Below, piece after piece: positions 1 through 9,789 of a stretch of 64,000 bases of DNA; position 1 is the stretch's first letter, and each line of letters opens with the position of its first letter. The notes beneath the pieces were generated by a model. It saw only the letters and a list, made by a program, of their open reading frames with translations. It was not told where the DNA came from and searched no databases. Both the position numbers and the translations under genes were made by a program. Source of the DNA: Paracoccus hibiscisoli (GTDB lineage: Bacteria > Pseudomonadota > Alphaproteobacteria > Rhodobacterales > Rhodobacteraceae); NCBI RefSeq assembly GCF_005048265.1, contig NZ_SUNH01000014.1:1-64000 (forward strand), given 5' to 3'.

Positions 1-57
1 GCGCTCATGAACCGCATCAACGCACTCGGCACCCCCGAAATCGAGCGCGTGGAATGA
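1..57 (+). CDS. C-terminal end of a truncated gene, function unknown
   Basis: An open frame runs from the first base to a TGA at 55-57 and gives 18 residues ending in ...PEIERVE. The start is outside the window, so the protein cannot be identified. Strand and position suggest it belongs to the exopolysaccharide genes that follow, but that is inference. Confidence 0.5.
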   Translation, partial: ALMNRINALGTPEIERVE

Positions 58-117
58 GCTTAATGGGGTAAGCGGGAGCCCCGCTTCAACGCCCAGTTCT
101 GAAACAATGCCGTTGCG

Positions 118-1560
118 ATGGGGCTTGTCGCTCCGCTGACGCTGTTCCTGGGGACGGCCTCCGGCACGGCCGCCCTGGCCGCGATGGCCGCCCAATCGGG
201 CAACCGGGCGATCCTGGCCGTGGGGCTGGTCTTTTGCCTGGGGATCGCCGTTGTTCTGCTGCGCAACGCGCTGGCGGTGCTGATCTTTGCGCTGGCCATG
301 GCGCTGTCCTACAACCGGCAGTTCTACAGCTTTGACGACTGGCTGGGGGATTACGGCTCGTTCGGGCTGTTCTGGACCCTGGCCGACGGGCTGATGGTCG
401 TCATCATGCTGGTGGCGCTGGCACGCGCCGCCGTGACGGGGCAGGGGTCCGCATCCGGGCCCCGCGGCCTCAGCGTCGAGGTCCCCCTGGTCCTGCTGGT
501 CGCGGCGATGGCCCTGTCCGCCCTGCACACCGAAACGCTGCCGCCCGCGCTGTTCGAGATGATGCGCGTGGCCAAGTTCCTGCTGTATTTCCTGGTGCTG
601 CGCGCGATCATGGACCGGGACCTGGCGCGCGTTCTGATGGTCGCCGTCGGCGTCATGATCGTGCTGCAATGCGCCTTGGGCGTGATGCAGGTCGCGCGGG
701 GGGCGGGGGGCAGCGGCCTCGGCTCGCTTGAGGCGCAGACCGGAGAGATGGCCTATCGCGCGACCGGAACGACCGGGCATCCCAACATGTATGCGCCCTT
801 TCTGCTGATGCCGACGCTTGGCTTTGTCGCGCTTGGCCTTGCCGGGCGGGCAGGGGTGCACCGCCTGGCCCTGCTGGCGGGGGCGGCGGGGGCGCTGGCG
901 ATCGTGCTGTCGCAGTCGCTCGCCCCGGTCGCCGCGATGCTGGCGGGGCTGGCCTGTCTGGCGGTGGCCCATCTGGCGCGCGGCGTGGTGCGGCCCCAGC
1001 GCGTTCTGGGCGCGGCGGTGGTTCTGACCACGCTGGGGTTTCTTGCGGTGCTGCCGCTGGCCTCGCGCATCATGGAGCGGCTGGCGGGCGACTTGGGCGG
1101 TTCGGTCGAATTTCGCGCCAGCTATAATGACGCGGCCATCGGCATCTGGCGGCTGGACCCGGTCGTGGGGGTCGGCCCGGCGCATTTCATGACCGAACTG
1201 CCCGCCTTTCACGCCGATTACGCGCGCATCAACGACGACATCCAGGCGGGCCGCAAGATCGCGAATGTCCGCGCCATCGCGCCGGTGCACAACGTCTATC
1301 TGTGGATCCTGGCCGAGATCGGCCTGCTCGGGCTGACCTGTTTCCTGCTGTTTCTGGGCGCGACGGGGTGGCTGTTCCATCAGGCCGCACGCGGTGCCGA
1401 CCCGGGCAACCGGTTCTTTGTGGGCGTGTTCTGGGGCTTTGCGGGGCTCTGTGCCGTGCAGGTCACCGATTTCTCGCTGTGGTGGGACCATCAGCTGATG
1501 ATGCTGACGCTGCTGCTGGCTTTGGCGGTGCAGGTGCGGCGGCAGGGAGGCGTGCCATGA
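118..1560 (+). CDS. O-antigen ligase / EPS polymerase-like membrane protein
   Basis: A 480-residue, very hydrophobic protein with about ten to twelve membrane segments. Its large loop, roughly residues 330-420, carries the pattern of the Wzy/WaaL/ExoQ superfamily (GVGPAHF near 350, HNVYLWILAEIGLLGL near 390). Such proteins polymerise or ligate lipid-linked glycans on the periplasmic side of the inner membrane. ATG 118 is the first usable start after an in-frame TGA at 100-102. The stop overlaps the next gene's start (ATGA), and the following glycosyltransferase, acyltransferase and priming transferase support a role in exopolysaccharide assembly. Polymerase and ligase cannot be told apart from sequence. 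Confidence 0.8.
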   Translation: MGLVAPLTLFLGTASGTAALAAMAAQSGNRAILAVGLVFCLGIAVVLLRNALAVLIFALAMALSYNRQFYSFDDWLGDYGSFGLFWTLADGLMVVIMLVALARAAVTGQGSASGPRGLSVEVPLVLLVAAMALSALHTETLPPALFEMMRVAKFLLYFLVLRAIMDRDLARVLMVAVGVMIVLQCALGVMQVARGAGGSGLGSLEAQTGEMAYRATGTTGHPNMYAPFLLMPTLGFVALGLAGRAGVHRLALLAGAAGALAIVLSQSLAPVAAMLAGLACLAVAHLARGVVRPQRVLGAAVVLTTLGFLAVLPLASRIMERLAGDLGGSVEFRASYNDAAIGIWRLDPVVGVGPAHFMTELPAFHADYARINDDIQAGRKIANVRAIAPVHNVYLWILAEIGLLGLTCFLLFLGATGWLFHQAARGADPGNRFFVGVFWGFAGLCAVQVTDFSLWWDHQLMMLTLLLALAVQVRRQGGVP

Positions 1561-2597
1561 TCCGCGTGTCGGTCATCATCCCGACCTATAACCGCGCGGG
1601 CGATCTGCCACGCGTCCTGGATGCGCTGGCGGCGCAGAGCATGCCCGATTTCGAGGTGATCGTCGTCGACAATGGATCGACGGACGACACGGCGGCCCTG
1701 CTGTCGGACCGTGCGTCGCGGATGGCGCAGCCGCTGATCCACCTGCCCATCACGCCAAGCGGCCCGGCCGGTGCCCGCAATGCGGGCATGGGCATCGCGC
1801 GCGGCGCTTATCTGGCCTTCGTCGATTCCGATGTGGCCCTTGCCCCGGACTGGCTGGCCCTGACCCTGGCCGAGCTGGACCTGCATCCGGGACTGCCAGC
1901 GGTCGGCGGTGTCGTCATCTATCAGAACGATACGGGCCATGTGAACGCCTATGGCGGCCAGCTTAGCCCCATCGGCTTGGCCTGGGACGCCTGCGAGGGG
2001 CAGCCGGTCGCCCGCATCACCGGGCCCGCGCCACGGTTGTGGATCAACTGTTCGGCGCTGCTGGTGCGGGCCGATGCGGCCCGCGCGGTGGGCGGCTTTG
2101 CCCCCGATTTCTTCTACGGGTTCGAGGACAGCGATTTCGGCTGGCGGCTGTCGGTGGCCTTCGGGCCGCAGCGCGTCATTCCCGGGGCCCGCAGCTTTCA
2201 CAATGTCGGCGACACCATCGGCCGGGCGGCGGGGCCGCTGGTCTATCACGGCTGCAAGAACCGGCTTGCCTCGCTGATCGCGAATGCGCGGGGGCGGCAC
2301 CTGGTCTGGGCGCTTCCCGTGGCGCTGGCCTATGGGGTGGCGGACGCGGCCCTGCATGCGCCGCGGGGGCCCAGATGGCGGGCGCTGGCCTGGAACCTGG
2401 GGCATCTGCCCGCGACGCTGGCGCGCCGGCGCCTGCTGGCCCCGCTGCGACGCCACGACCGCGCCGTCGCCTGGCTGTTCGCGGATCGCTGGTTTCCCGC
2501 GATCCGGCTGCGGGGCATGCGGCGTCGGCCCAACCGGGTGCAGGACGTCTCGGACCCCGGCGCGCGCGACGACCGCATGACCGAGGGCGCATCATGA
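1557..2597 (+). CDS. Glycosyltransferase family 2
   Basis: 346 residues. The N-terminus VSVIIPTYNRAGDL followed by VVDNGSTDD is the nucleotide-sugar binding part of a GT-A fold, with a DSD metal-binding motif near residue 90 and an acidic GFEDSDFGWR motif near 190 typical of inverting GT2 enzymes. It would add a sugar to the lipid-linked EPS repeat unit on the cytoplasmic face. ATG 1557 is chosen because it forms a 4-base ATGA overlap with the polymerase gene; the frame is open further upstream but only within that gene. The C-terminal 90 residues are Arg-rich and may sit on the membrane. Donor and acceptor are not deducible. Confidence 0.88.
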   Translation: MIRVSVIIPTYNRAGDLPRVLDALAAQSMPDFEVIVVDNGSTDDTAALLSDRASRMAQPLIHLPITPSGPAGARNAGMGIARGAYLAFVDSDVALAPDWLALTLAELDLHPGLPAVGGVVIYQNDTGHVNAYGGQLSPIGLAWDACEGQPVARITGPAPRLWINCSALLVRADAARAVGGFAPDFFYGFEDSDFGWRLSVAFGPQRVIPGARSFHNVGDTIGRAAGPLVYHGCKNRLASLIANARGRHLVWALPVALAYGVADAALHAPRGPRWRALAWNLGHLPATLARRRLLAPLRRHDRAVAWLFADRWFPAIRLRGMRRRPNRVQDVSDPGARDDRMTEGAS

Positions 2598-3658
2598 GCA
2601 CCACCCCCCAACCCGCGCGCCTTGTCTGGCTGGACGCCCTGCGCCGCCTTACCATCGTGCTGATGGTCGCGGGCCATGTCGCGCGCGGCCTGTGGGCGAC
2701 GGGGCGGATCGACTGGCCCGATTACCGGCTGTATGACGCGGCGCTCTATGTCTTTCACGGTCCGCTGTTCTTCGTGCTGTGCGGCATCACACTGTGCTGC
2801 GCGGGCGGCCGGGCGCGGCTGCTGGACGACTGGCCCCGCCGGCTTGGCCGCCTGGCGCATCCCTATCTGGTCTGGACGCTGATCACCGCGACGGCGACGC
2901 TTGCGATGGGCGGCGCGGTAAACAACCCCTTGGGCTGGTCGGCCTTTCTGACGATCGTGCTGGGCATGCCGGTCTGGCCCTACAGCATCTTCTGGTTCCT
3001 CTATGTGCTGATCCTGTGCCAGATCGCCATGGCCATCCTGCGAGAGCGTTTGGGCCACGGCGCAGGCCGCATCCTGGCCCTGTCGGTCGCCGGTCTGGCC
3101 GCGGGCTATGTGATCCGGGCGCTGGTCGGACCCATAGAGGCGTTCCAGGTCACGACCTTTCTGACGATGTTCTTCTTCTTCAGCTGGGGGCATTGGCTGG
3201 GCGCGCGGCCCGACATCCTGACGCGGCGGGTTCTGGTGGTGTCCTGCATCCTGTCGCTGCTGTGCTGGGGGGCGATCCTGGGCTTGGGCCGGACCATCGA
3301 CACGCCGTTCGGCGGCTTTGCGGGCCTGTGCATCACGACCTTTCTGATCGCGCTGGTCCGACGCGGGGCCGGTTCTGTGCCCGGCGCCGTGATGGCCGCA
3401 GCCGCCACTGTCGGCATCATGTCGATGGAGATCTACGTGATCCACCACCTGCTGGCCGGGTTCGCGCGCATCGCGCTCAGCAGGCTGGGTGTCGAGGCGC
3501 TGTGGATCTATGGGGCGGTCGGCTTGATCGCAGGGGTGGTGGGGCCGATCCTTGTGGCGGCGCTGTTCCGGCGGGCAGGGGTCGCGGGCCTGCTGGGTCT
3601 GCCCCCGCCACGGCGGCCCGCGCCGGTCGCCCGGCCCGCCGTCGGTGCGGTGCCATGA
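2594..3658 (+). CDS. Acyltransferase 3 family membrane protein
   Basis: 354 residues with about ten membrane helices. The N-terminus has the family signature: WLDALR with Asp14 and an Arg pair, then MVAGH with the catalytic-type His28, and a FHGPLFFVLCG segment. Family members (OafA, NodX, ExoZ) transfer acetyl or other acyl groups to sugars of surface polysaccharides. The ATG overlaps the glycosyltransferase stop by 4 bases, so it most likely decorates the same polymer. A Pro/Arg-rich tail follows the last helix. Confidence 0.88.
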   Translation: MSTTPQPARLVWLDALRRLTIVLMVAGHVARGLWATGRIDWPDYRLYDAALYVFHGPLFFVLCGITLCCAGGRARLLDDWPRRLGRLAHPYLVWTLITATATLAMGGAVNNPLGWSAFLTIVLGMPVWPYSIFWFLYVLILCQIAMAILRERLGHGAGRILALSVAGLAAGYVIRALVGPIEAFQVTTFLTMFFFFSWGHWLGARPDILTRRVLVVSCILSLLCWGAILGLGRTIDTPFGGFAGLCITTFLIALVRRGAGSVPGAVMAAAATVGIMSMEIYVIHHLLAGFARIALSRLGVEALWIYGAVGLIAGVVGPILVAALFRRAGVAGLLGLPPPRRPAPVARPAVGAVP

Positions 3659-3722
3659 CCGGCCGGCACCCCGCAATCCTTGTCGACCATTGTGCAATTT
3701 TTCCTGGGGGAGGTTTTGGTCC

Positions 3723-4403
3723 ATGATCAGCAACGAACAAACGCCCGATGTGCTGGTGCCCTTCGCGGGCATCGACGACGGCCCCGCCGCGCGCCCCGGC
3801 CCGCGCATCTGGCCCTTGGTCAAGCCGGTCTTTGACAGGCTGTTCGCGCTGGCCGTCCTGGTCTGCATCGCCCCGGTGCTGATCGCCATCGCGATCAAGC
3901 TTGATTCCCCCGGGCCGGTCCTCTTTCGCCAGCACAGGTTCGGGCGGCATCGCCGGATCATCCCGGTGACCAAGTTCCGCACCATGCGCCATGATCTGAC
4001 CGATCACGGCGGGCGTCAGCAGGCGCTGCGGGGCGATGCCCGCGTCACCCGTCTGGGGGCCGTCCTGCGCCGCACCTGCCTGGATGAGCTGCCGCAGTTC
4101 TGGGACGTGCTGGCGGGCCGCCTGTCGGTGGTCGGCCCGCGCCCCCATCCGTTGAAGATGGAGGTCGAGGGCATTCCCGCCGAACTGGCGATCGCGAACT
4201 ATCACGCCCGCCACGAGGTCAGGCCGGGCATCACCGGCCTGGTGCAGGTCCGCGGCAACAGCGGCCCGGTCGAGACGATCGCCAAGGGCCGGGACAGGAT
4301 CGCCCATGACATCGAATACGCACGGCGCCAGTCGCTGTGGCTGGACCTGCGGATCATCGCCCGGACCTTTCACGTGCTGCTGGTCCAGCGCAGCAACTAT
4401 TAG
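3723..4403 (+). CDS. Exopolysaccharide priming sugar transferase (ExoY-type)
   Basis: 226 residues, the length class of ExoY-like enzymes that lack the extra N-terminal membrane domain of WbaP. One membrane segment lies at about residues 37-60. Then come the family motifs: SPGPVLFRQ, the KFRTM box, LRRTCLDELPQ with the catalytic Asp-Glu pair, and SVVGPRPHP. These enzymes transfer a sugar 1-phosphate from UDP-sugar to undecaprenyl phosphate, the first step of EPS repeat assembly. ATG 3723 has a GGGGGAGG ribosome site about ten bases upstream; the open frame before it is the acyltransferase gene in another phase. Confidence 0.92.
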   Translation: MISNEQTPDVLVPFAGIDDGPAARPGPRIWPLVKPVFDRLFALAVLVCIAPVLIAIAIKLDSPGPVLFRQHRFGRHRRIIPVTKFRTMRHDLTDHGGRQQALRGDARVTRLGAVLRRTCLDELPQFWDVLAGRLSVVGPRPHPLKMEVEGIPAELAIANYHARHEVRPGITGLVQVRGNSGPVETIAKGRDRIAHDIEYARRQSLWLDLRIIARTFHVLLVQRSNY

Positions 4404-4490
4404 CCACGCGGCCCTGCCGATGGCGGTGACGGGTGCCCCCGCGGGGGGATCGCACCGGCCCGGTTCGGCCCCGGCGGTCAGGCCATAGCG

Positions 4491-6260
4491 TCAGGCGGAA
4501 TGCGGTGCGACCAGATGCCCGTGGCCCGTGTCGATCAACGCGGCGGGCGCGGGCGGATCGCCGATCCGGCGCAGGGGGGAGGGGCTCTCTCCGGTCGGGC
4601 GCAGGTGGCCGCGTGACCGGCGCGTGGGGTCCGGGACGGGAACCGCCTCCAGCAGGCGGCGCGTATAGGGATGCTGCGGATTGCCAAAGACCTGATCGCG
4701 GGTCCCCATCTCGACGATCTGGCCCAGATACATCACCGCCAGGCGGTCGACGACGTTCTCGACCACGGCCATGTCGTGGCTGATGAACAGATAGGACATG
4801 CCCAGGCCGTCCTTCAGCTCCTGCAGCAGCGCCAGCACCCTGGCCTGGACCGACACGTCCAGCGCCGACACGCTTTCGTCGCAGATGATCAGCCGGGGGC
4901 GCAGGGCCAGGGCGCGGGCGATGCAGATGCGCTGGCGCTGCCCGCCGCTGAATTCATGCGGATAGCGCGACATCTGGTCGTCACCAAGACCCACTTGCCG
5001 GAACAGGTCGCGGGCGCGGGCGCGCCGTTCCGCCGGGGTGCCGATGCGGTGGATGACCAGCGGCTCCTCGACGGCGTCCCCGACCTTCATCCGGGGGTCC
5101 AGCGCGGCCATCGGGTCCTGGAACACCATCTGGACGTCGCGGCGGATTTCCTTGCGCTGGCGCGCGGACATCGCGGACAGGGGCCTGCCCCCGATCTCGA
5201 TCAGCCCCTCATGGGGCACCAGCCCCGCCAAGGCGCGGGCGATGGTCGACTTGCCGCAGCCGCTCTCGCCCACCAGGCCAAAGGTCTCGCCGGGGCGGAT
5301 GTCAAAGGACACGCCAAGCGCGGCGTGAACGCGGTGGGTCGGCCGGCCCAGAAGGTTGGCCCCGACATCGTAATGGACCGAGGCGCGGGACAGGCGCGCG
5401 ACAGGAACCGGCGCCTCGGGGGGCGGGGGGGCGCCCCGCGCGGCCCCGGCGCCAAGGCGGGGCACGGCGGCCAGCAGATCGCGCGTATAAGCAGCCCGGG
5501 GCGCGGCGAATATCCGGGTGGTGGGGCCTTCCTCGACCATGCGGCCGGCCTGCATCACGACGACGCGGTCTGCGGTCTGGGCGACCACCCCCATGTCATG
5601 GGTGATCAGGATCAGCGCGGTGCCCGTCCGGGCCTGCAGGTCGCGCAGCAGGTCCAGCACCTCGCGCTGGACCGTGACGTCCAGCGCGGTCGTCGGCTCA
5701 TCCGCGATCAGCAGGGCGGGGCGCAGCGCCAGGGCCATCGCGATCATCACGCGCTGGCGCATGCCGCCTGACAATTCATGCGGATACTGCCCCATCCGCC
5801 GCGCGGGCTCCGAGATGCGGACCTGGCGCAGCGCCTCGATGGCCTGCTCGCGCGCCACGGTGCGACCGACGGGGTCATGGGCGCGGATCGCCTCGATCAG
5901 CTGCGCGTCGATGGACTGCACCGGATTCAGCGAGGTCATCGGCTCCTGAAAGATCATCGCGATCCGGGCGCCGCGCAGGGGCCGCATCCGGGCCTCGGAC
6001 AGCTGCGCCAGATCGGTGTCGTCCAGCATCAGCGTGCCGCCGGTGACGGCGACATTCGCGGGCAGCAGCCCCATCAGCGCCAGCGAGGTGATCGACTTGC
6101 CCGACCCGCTCTCCCCGGCGATGGCCAGCGTCTCGCCCGCCCGCAGATCAAAGGACAGGTCCGAGACGAGGGGGCGCACCACCCCCCGGTCCCGGACCGA
6201 GACGGTCAGGCCCCGCACCGACAGAAGCGGTGCGGCGATGGCCTGCTGCGGCATGATCAT
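4491..6260 (-). CDS. Dipeptide/oligopeptide-type ABC transporter, fused double ATPase
   Basis: 589 residues with two complete ABC cassettes. Cassette 1 has Walker A GESGSGKS at 49-56, LSGGMRQR and LLIADEPTTALD. Cassette 2 has Walker A GESGCGKST near 330, FSGGQRQR and LIICDESVSALD. The oligopeptide C-terminal motif (HPYTRRLLEAVP) follows cassette 2. It is a DppD-DppF fusion that energises the two permeases at 8869-10682. The ATG at 6260 overlaps the formamidase stop (ATGA), so it is translated last in the seven-gene amide operon. The substrate is inferred from the neighbours to be an amide or small peptide-like compound. Confidence 0.92.
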   Translation of the reverse strand: MIMPQQAIAAPLLSVRGLTVSVRDRGVVRPLVSDLSFDLRAGETLAIAGESGSGKSITSLALMGLLPANVAVTGGTLMLDDTDLAQLSEARMRPLRGARIAMIFQEPMTSLNPVQSIDAQLIEAIRAHDPVGRTVAREQAIEALRQVRISEPARRMGQYPHELSGGMRQRVMIAMALALRPALLIADEPTTALDVTVQREVLDLLRDLQARTGTALILITHDMGVVAQTADRVVVMQAGRMVEEGPTTRIFAAPRAAYTRDLLAAVPRLGAGAARGAPPPPEAPVPVARLSRASVHYDVGANLLGRPTHRVHAALGVSFDIRPGETFGLVGESGCGKSTIARALAGLVPHEGLIEIGGRPLSAMSARQRKEIRRDVQMVFQDPMAALDPRMKVGDAVEEPLVIHRIGTPAERRARARDLFRQVGLGDDQMSRYPHEFSGGQRQRICIARALALRPRLIICDESVSALDVSVQARVLALLQELKDGLGMSYLFISHDMAVVENVVDRLAVMYLGQIVEMGTRDQVFGNPQHPYTRRLLEAVPVPDPTRRSRGHLRPTGESPSPLRRIGDPPAPAALIDTGHGHLVAPHSA

Positions 6261-7216
6261 TCGAAGACCGATCGCGGGAAATAGAACGACACGACCCAGT
6301 TCGGCATGTCCACGATCTCGGATATCCGCAGATCGCCGCAGGTCGAGACCAGCATATAGGCATCGACCGCCGCCATGCCGTGCTGCGCGCACAGCAGCTC
6401 GACCATCTGTTCCACCGCCTGGCGCGCGCCGGTCATCAGGTCGGGGCCGATGCCGGTGGTGACCTCATAGCCCTTGGCATCCAGGTGCCGCGTGACCGGC
6501 CCCGGCGTGGTAAAGCGCGGCATCCGCAGGTTCGCGCCCTTGACCAGGTCCAGCGTCAGCGTGACATCCATCGGGCTTTCGATGGCGGTGCCGCAGACCT
6601 CGCCGTCGCCCTGCGCGGCATGGGTGTCGCCCACGGAGAACAGCGCCCCCGCCACTTCGACCGGCAGGTACAGGACCGTGCCCTTGGCCAGATCGCGGAT
6701 GTCCAGATTGCCCCCCGTCCGGCGCGGCGGCACGATGGAATGCAGGCCCGGTTCCGCCTGCGCCACACCGATGGTGCCGGTAAAGGGCTTCAGCGCCACC
6801 TTGCCGTGCCGTCCCCACAATGCGGGGGCCAGGGTGTCCGCGTCGTATTTCCAGATCGTCAGGGCAGGGTCGGTGAACTGATCTGCCAGCAGACCGAAAC
6901 CAGGAATGTTCGCCGTCCAGCCCCAGGCCGATCCGTCCTGCACGCGGGGGGCGAAATCCTGCAGCGTCACCTTCAGCGCGTCGCCGGGTTCGGCCCCCTC
7001 GACATAGATCGGGCCCGAGACCGGGTTGATCTTGCCGAAATCCAGCGCGGTGACATCGGCCACGGTGCTCGACGGGCCAAGCTGGCCCGCCGAAGAATCC
7101 ATGCAGTTGAAAAGGATCGTGGAGCCCGGCGCGACCGTCTGGACCGGGGCAAGCGAATTGTCCCAACCGAAATGGTGCTGCGCGCCGTGGATCGTATAGT
7201 CGCAGTTCTTGCACAT
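6257..7216 (-). CDS. Acetamidase/formamidase family amidohydrolase
   Basis: 319 residues that match the FmdA_AmdA family over their whole length: an NSLAPVQTVAPGS N-terminal strand, FGKINPVSGPIYVEGAEPGD, and the metal-site region VGDTHAAQGDGEVCGTAIE near 190-210. Family enzymes hydrolyse formamide, acetamide or related short amides to ammonia and a carboxylate in the cytoplasm. It lies four bases after the binding-protein gene and overlaps the ATPase gene, so uptake and hydrolysis are co-expressed. With the AmiC/AmiR pair at the operon's head, this makes amides the likely inducer and substrate. Confidence 0.9.
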   Translation of the reverse strand: MCKNCDYTIHGAQHHFGWDNSLAPVQTVAPGSTILFNCMDSSAGQLGPSSTVADVTALDFGKINPVSGPIYVEGAEPGDALKVTLQDFAPRVQDGSAWGWTANIPGFGLLADQFTDPALTIWKYDADTLAPALWGRHGKVALKPFTGTIGVAQAEPGLHSIVPPRRTGGNLDIRDLAKGTVLYLPVEVAGALFSVGDTHAAQGDGEVCGTAIESPMDVTLTLDLVKGANLRMPRFTTPGPVTRHLDAKGYEVTTGIGPDLMTGARQAVEQMVELLCAQHGMAAVDAYMLVSTCGDLRISEIVDMPNWVVSFYFPRSVFE

Positions 7217-7220
7217 GGGA

Positions 7221-8840
7221 TTACTCGGTCACGTAGACATAGTCGTAATTGACGGGGATCGACACCGGATCGACATAGAGCGCGTCATCGCCACCCATCC
7301 GGGCCGACTTCATCGTGTATCGCTGTTCGTTGAAGACCGGCACCCAGGGGGCCTGCGCCATCACCTGCTGATAGACCTGGGACCACAGCTCCAGCCGCTC
7401 GGGCGCGGTGGGGTCGGTAAAGCTGTCGGCCTCGGTCGCCATGGCGTCGATGCCCTCGTCGCAGAACCGGGACCAGTTCCAGCCGCCGTCGCCCGCCCCC
7501 GCGCAGCCCAGGATCGGCCCGTAGAAGTTCGAGGGGTCGGGGAAATCCGCGATCCAGGCCATGCCGCCCGACCAGATCATCGGCGCCTCGCCCGCGCCGC
7601 CGGCCTCGATCACGTTGGCTTGCGCCAGGCTGCGGATCTCGACCTCGACGCCGATGGCGGACAGGTCCTGCTGGATCGCCTGCGCGATGCGGGGGTTCGG
7701 GTCGGTGTTCATCACGTAAAGCTGGGTGGTGAACCCGTCCGCCAGCCCGGCCTCGGCCAGCTTGGCTTTCGCGCCTTCGGGGTCATAGGCAAAGCCGTCG
7801 AACCCTTGGGTATAGCCCGGCATGGACGGCGGCAGGGGCTGGGTCGCGGGCACGGCGCGACCGTTGATGACCTGGACGATGCGGTCCTTGTTGATCGCCA
7901 TGTTCACGGCCTCGCGCACGGCCAGCTGATCGAACGGCTCCATGCCCACGTTCAGCGTGATATAGCCGGTGTGCAGCTGCCCGCCCTCGACCACGCGGGC
8001 GGCCTGATCGGGATCGTTCATCACCTCCTGGAACTTGGCGGGCGGGATGCCGTCGCCGGGCACGTCCACCTCGCCCTGCTGCAGGCGCAACAGCGCCACG
8101 ACCGGTTCCTGCCCGACCTCGAAGGTGATGCCGTCCAGATAGGGCACGCCGTCGCGCCAGTAGCCCTCGTTCTTCTCCAGCACCAGGCGCTGGCCGATGA
8201 CCCAGTCCGCCAGCCGGAAGGCGCCCGTGCCCACCGGAACCTTGCCGAAATCGGCGCCCGCCTCCTCGACCGCCTCGCGCGGCACGACCGAGGCAAAGTT
8301 CAGCGCCATCACGTGCAGGAAGGTGGCGTCGGGCCGCGACAGGGTGATGCGGACGGTCTGCGGGTCGACGACCTCGACCCCCGACAGCGTGTCGGCGGCC
8401 CCGGTCGAGATCTCGTCAAAGCCCTGGATCGAGGCAAAGAACCCCGCCCCCGGCGATTGCGTTTCCGGCAGCGTCACCCGGTCCAGCGAGTATTTCACAT
8501 CCTCGGCCGTCATCTCGCGGCCGTTGTGGAAGGTGACGCCCTGGCGCAGCGCAAAGGTGAAGACGGTGCCGTCCTCGGACACCTCATAGCTTTCGGCCAG
8601 GCCGGGGCGCAGCTCGGTCGTGCCGGGAACGTAATCCATCAGCCCGTCGAACAGCGACTTGATCATGGACCAGTTCTGCCAGTCGTACCCGATGGCCGGG
8701 TCCAGCGTGGCGACGTCGTCCTTGTAGGTGATGGTGATCATCCCGCCGGGCGTGGCGTTCGGATCGGGGGTGTAATCCTGCGCCGCGACCGGCAGCGCAA
8801 GGGACAGCACGAGGGCAGAGGAGCAAAGCAGCTTTTTCAT
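7221..8840 (-). CDS. ABC transporter family-5 substrate-binding protein
   Basis: 539 residues. A Sec signal peptide (MKKLLCSSALVLSLALPVAAQ) with an AxA-type cut near residue 20 precedes a mature SBP_bac_5 domain containing LDPAIGYDWQN, YSLDRVTLPETQSPG and the C-terminal WVPVFNEQRYT region. There is no lipobox at the cut site, so it is probably a soluble periplasmic protein. It captures substrate for the DppB/C-like permeases. An AGGGA ribosome site precedes ATG 8840. Family-5 proteins bind peptides, nickel, opines and other compounds, so the ligand is inferred only from the amidase next door. Confidence 0.9.
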   Translation of the reverse strand: MKKLLCSSALVLSLALPVAAQDYTPDPNATPGGMITITYKDDVATLDPAIGYDWQNWSMIKSLFDGLMDYVPGTTELRPGLAESYEVSEDGTVFTFALRQGVTFHNGREMTAEDVKYSLDRVTLPETQSPGAGFFASIQGFDEISTGAADTLSGVEVVDPQTVRITLSRPDATFLHVMALNFASVVPREAVEEAGADFGKVPVGTGAFRLADWVIGQRLVLEKNEGYWRDGVPYLDGITFEVGQEPVVALLRLQQGEVDVPGDGIPPAKFQEVMNDPDQAARVVEGGQLHTGYITLNVGMEPFDQLAVREAVNMAINKDRIVQVINGRAVPATQPLPPSMPGYTQGFDGFAYDPEGAKAKLAEAGLADGFTTQLYVMNTDPNPRIAQAIQQDLSAIGVEVEIRSLAQANVIEAGGAGEAPMIWSGGMAWIADFPDPSNFYGPILGCAGAGDGGWNWSRFCDEGIDAMATEADSFTDPTAPERLELWSQVYQQVMAQAPWVPVFNEQRYTMKSARMGGDDALYVDPVSIPVNYDYVYVTE

Positions 8841-8868
8841 CTTGGTCTTCCCTGTTGTGGTTGTGGTT

Positions 8869-9789
8869 TCACCGCATCTTGATGCGCGGATCGATGAAGG
8901 GGGTGATGATGTCGGCCAGCAGGTTGCCCAGCACGATGAAGGCGGCGGACACCATCGTGACCCCCATGATGACGGGAATGTCGACGCGCTGGATCGCCTG
9001 CCAGGCCAGCTGGCCGATGCCGGGCCAGCCGAACACGCTTTCCACGACGACGATGCCCCCCATGAAGATGCCGATGTCGATGCCGATCATGGCGATGATC
9101 GGCAGGATCGCGTTGGGCAGGGCGTGGCGGAACAGGATGCGGCCCCGCGTCAGGCCCTTGGCACGGGCGGTGCGGATATAGTCCTGGCGCATCACCTCGA
9201 TCATGGAGGAGCGCATCATCCGCGAATACCATCCCGACCCCATGATCCCCAGGGTGACGGCGGGCAGCACCAGATGCGCCAGCGTCCCATAGCCGCCGAT
9301 GGGAAACCAGCCCAGCTGCACCGCAAAGACGTAAAGCAGCAGCAGCCCCACCACGAATTGCGGCGCCGACACCGCGACAAAGCTGGTCACCATCAGCCCC
9401 TGATCCAGCGGTCGCCCGCGATAGATCGCCGCGATCACGCCAAGGGTCAGCCCGATCAGCAGCTCGCACACAATGCCGCCCGCCATCAGCAGCAGCGACG
9501 CGGGCAGGCGCGATGCGATCAGCGTGCTGACCTCGGTCCGCTGCAGATAGCTGCGGCCCAGATCGCCCTGCACCAGGCCCGCCAGATAGCGCCCGTATTG
9601 CACCAGCAGCGGCTGATCCAGGCCCAGCTGCTGGCGGATGTTCTCGACCGTCTGCGCGGTGGCGGACCGTCCGGCGATCTGGCGCACCGGATCGGCGGGC
9701 AGCACGTAGAGCAGCACGAAGGTGATGAAGCTCACGCCCAGCAGGATCATCAGCGCGGCAAAGATGCGGCGCACCAGGTATCCGGCCAT
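8869..9789 (-). CDS. ABC transporter permease, DppB-like
   Basis: 306 residues with six membrane helices. MAGYLVRRIFAALMILLGVS is the typical DppB N-terminus, and the cytoplasmic coupling motif YIRTARAKGL is near residue 205, before the GIVVVESVFGWPG stretch. It forms the heterodimeric channel with the DppC-like protein encoded just before it. ATG 9789 overlaps the previous stop by 4 bases. Confidence 0.93.
   Translation of the reverse strand: MAGYLVRRIFAALMILLGVSFITFVLLYVLPADPVRQIAGRSATAQTVENIRQQLGLDQPLLVQYGRYLAGLVQGDLGRSYLQRTEVSTLIASRLPASLLLMAGGIVCELLIGLTLGVIAAIYRGRPLDQGLMVTSFVAVSAPQFVVGLLLLYVFAVQLGWFPIGGYGTLAHLVLPAVTLGIMGSGWYSRMMRSSMIEVMRQDYIRTARAKGLTRGRILFRHALPNAILPIIAMIGIDIGIFMGGIVVVESVFGWPGIGQLAWQAIQRVDIPVIMGVTMVSAAFIVLGNLLADIITPFIDPRIKMR

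Noticed and set aside
4404..4490. Terminator between the sugar transferase and the double ATPase
   Set aside because: A GCCCCCGCGGGGG-type palindrome is present, but there is no U-run and alternative pairings are equally good, so it was not listed.
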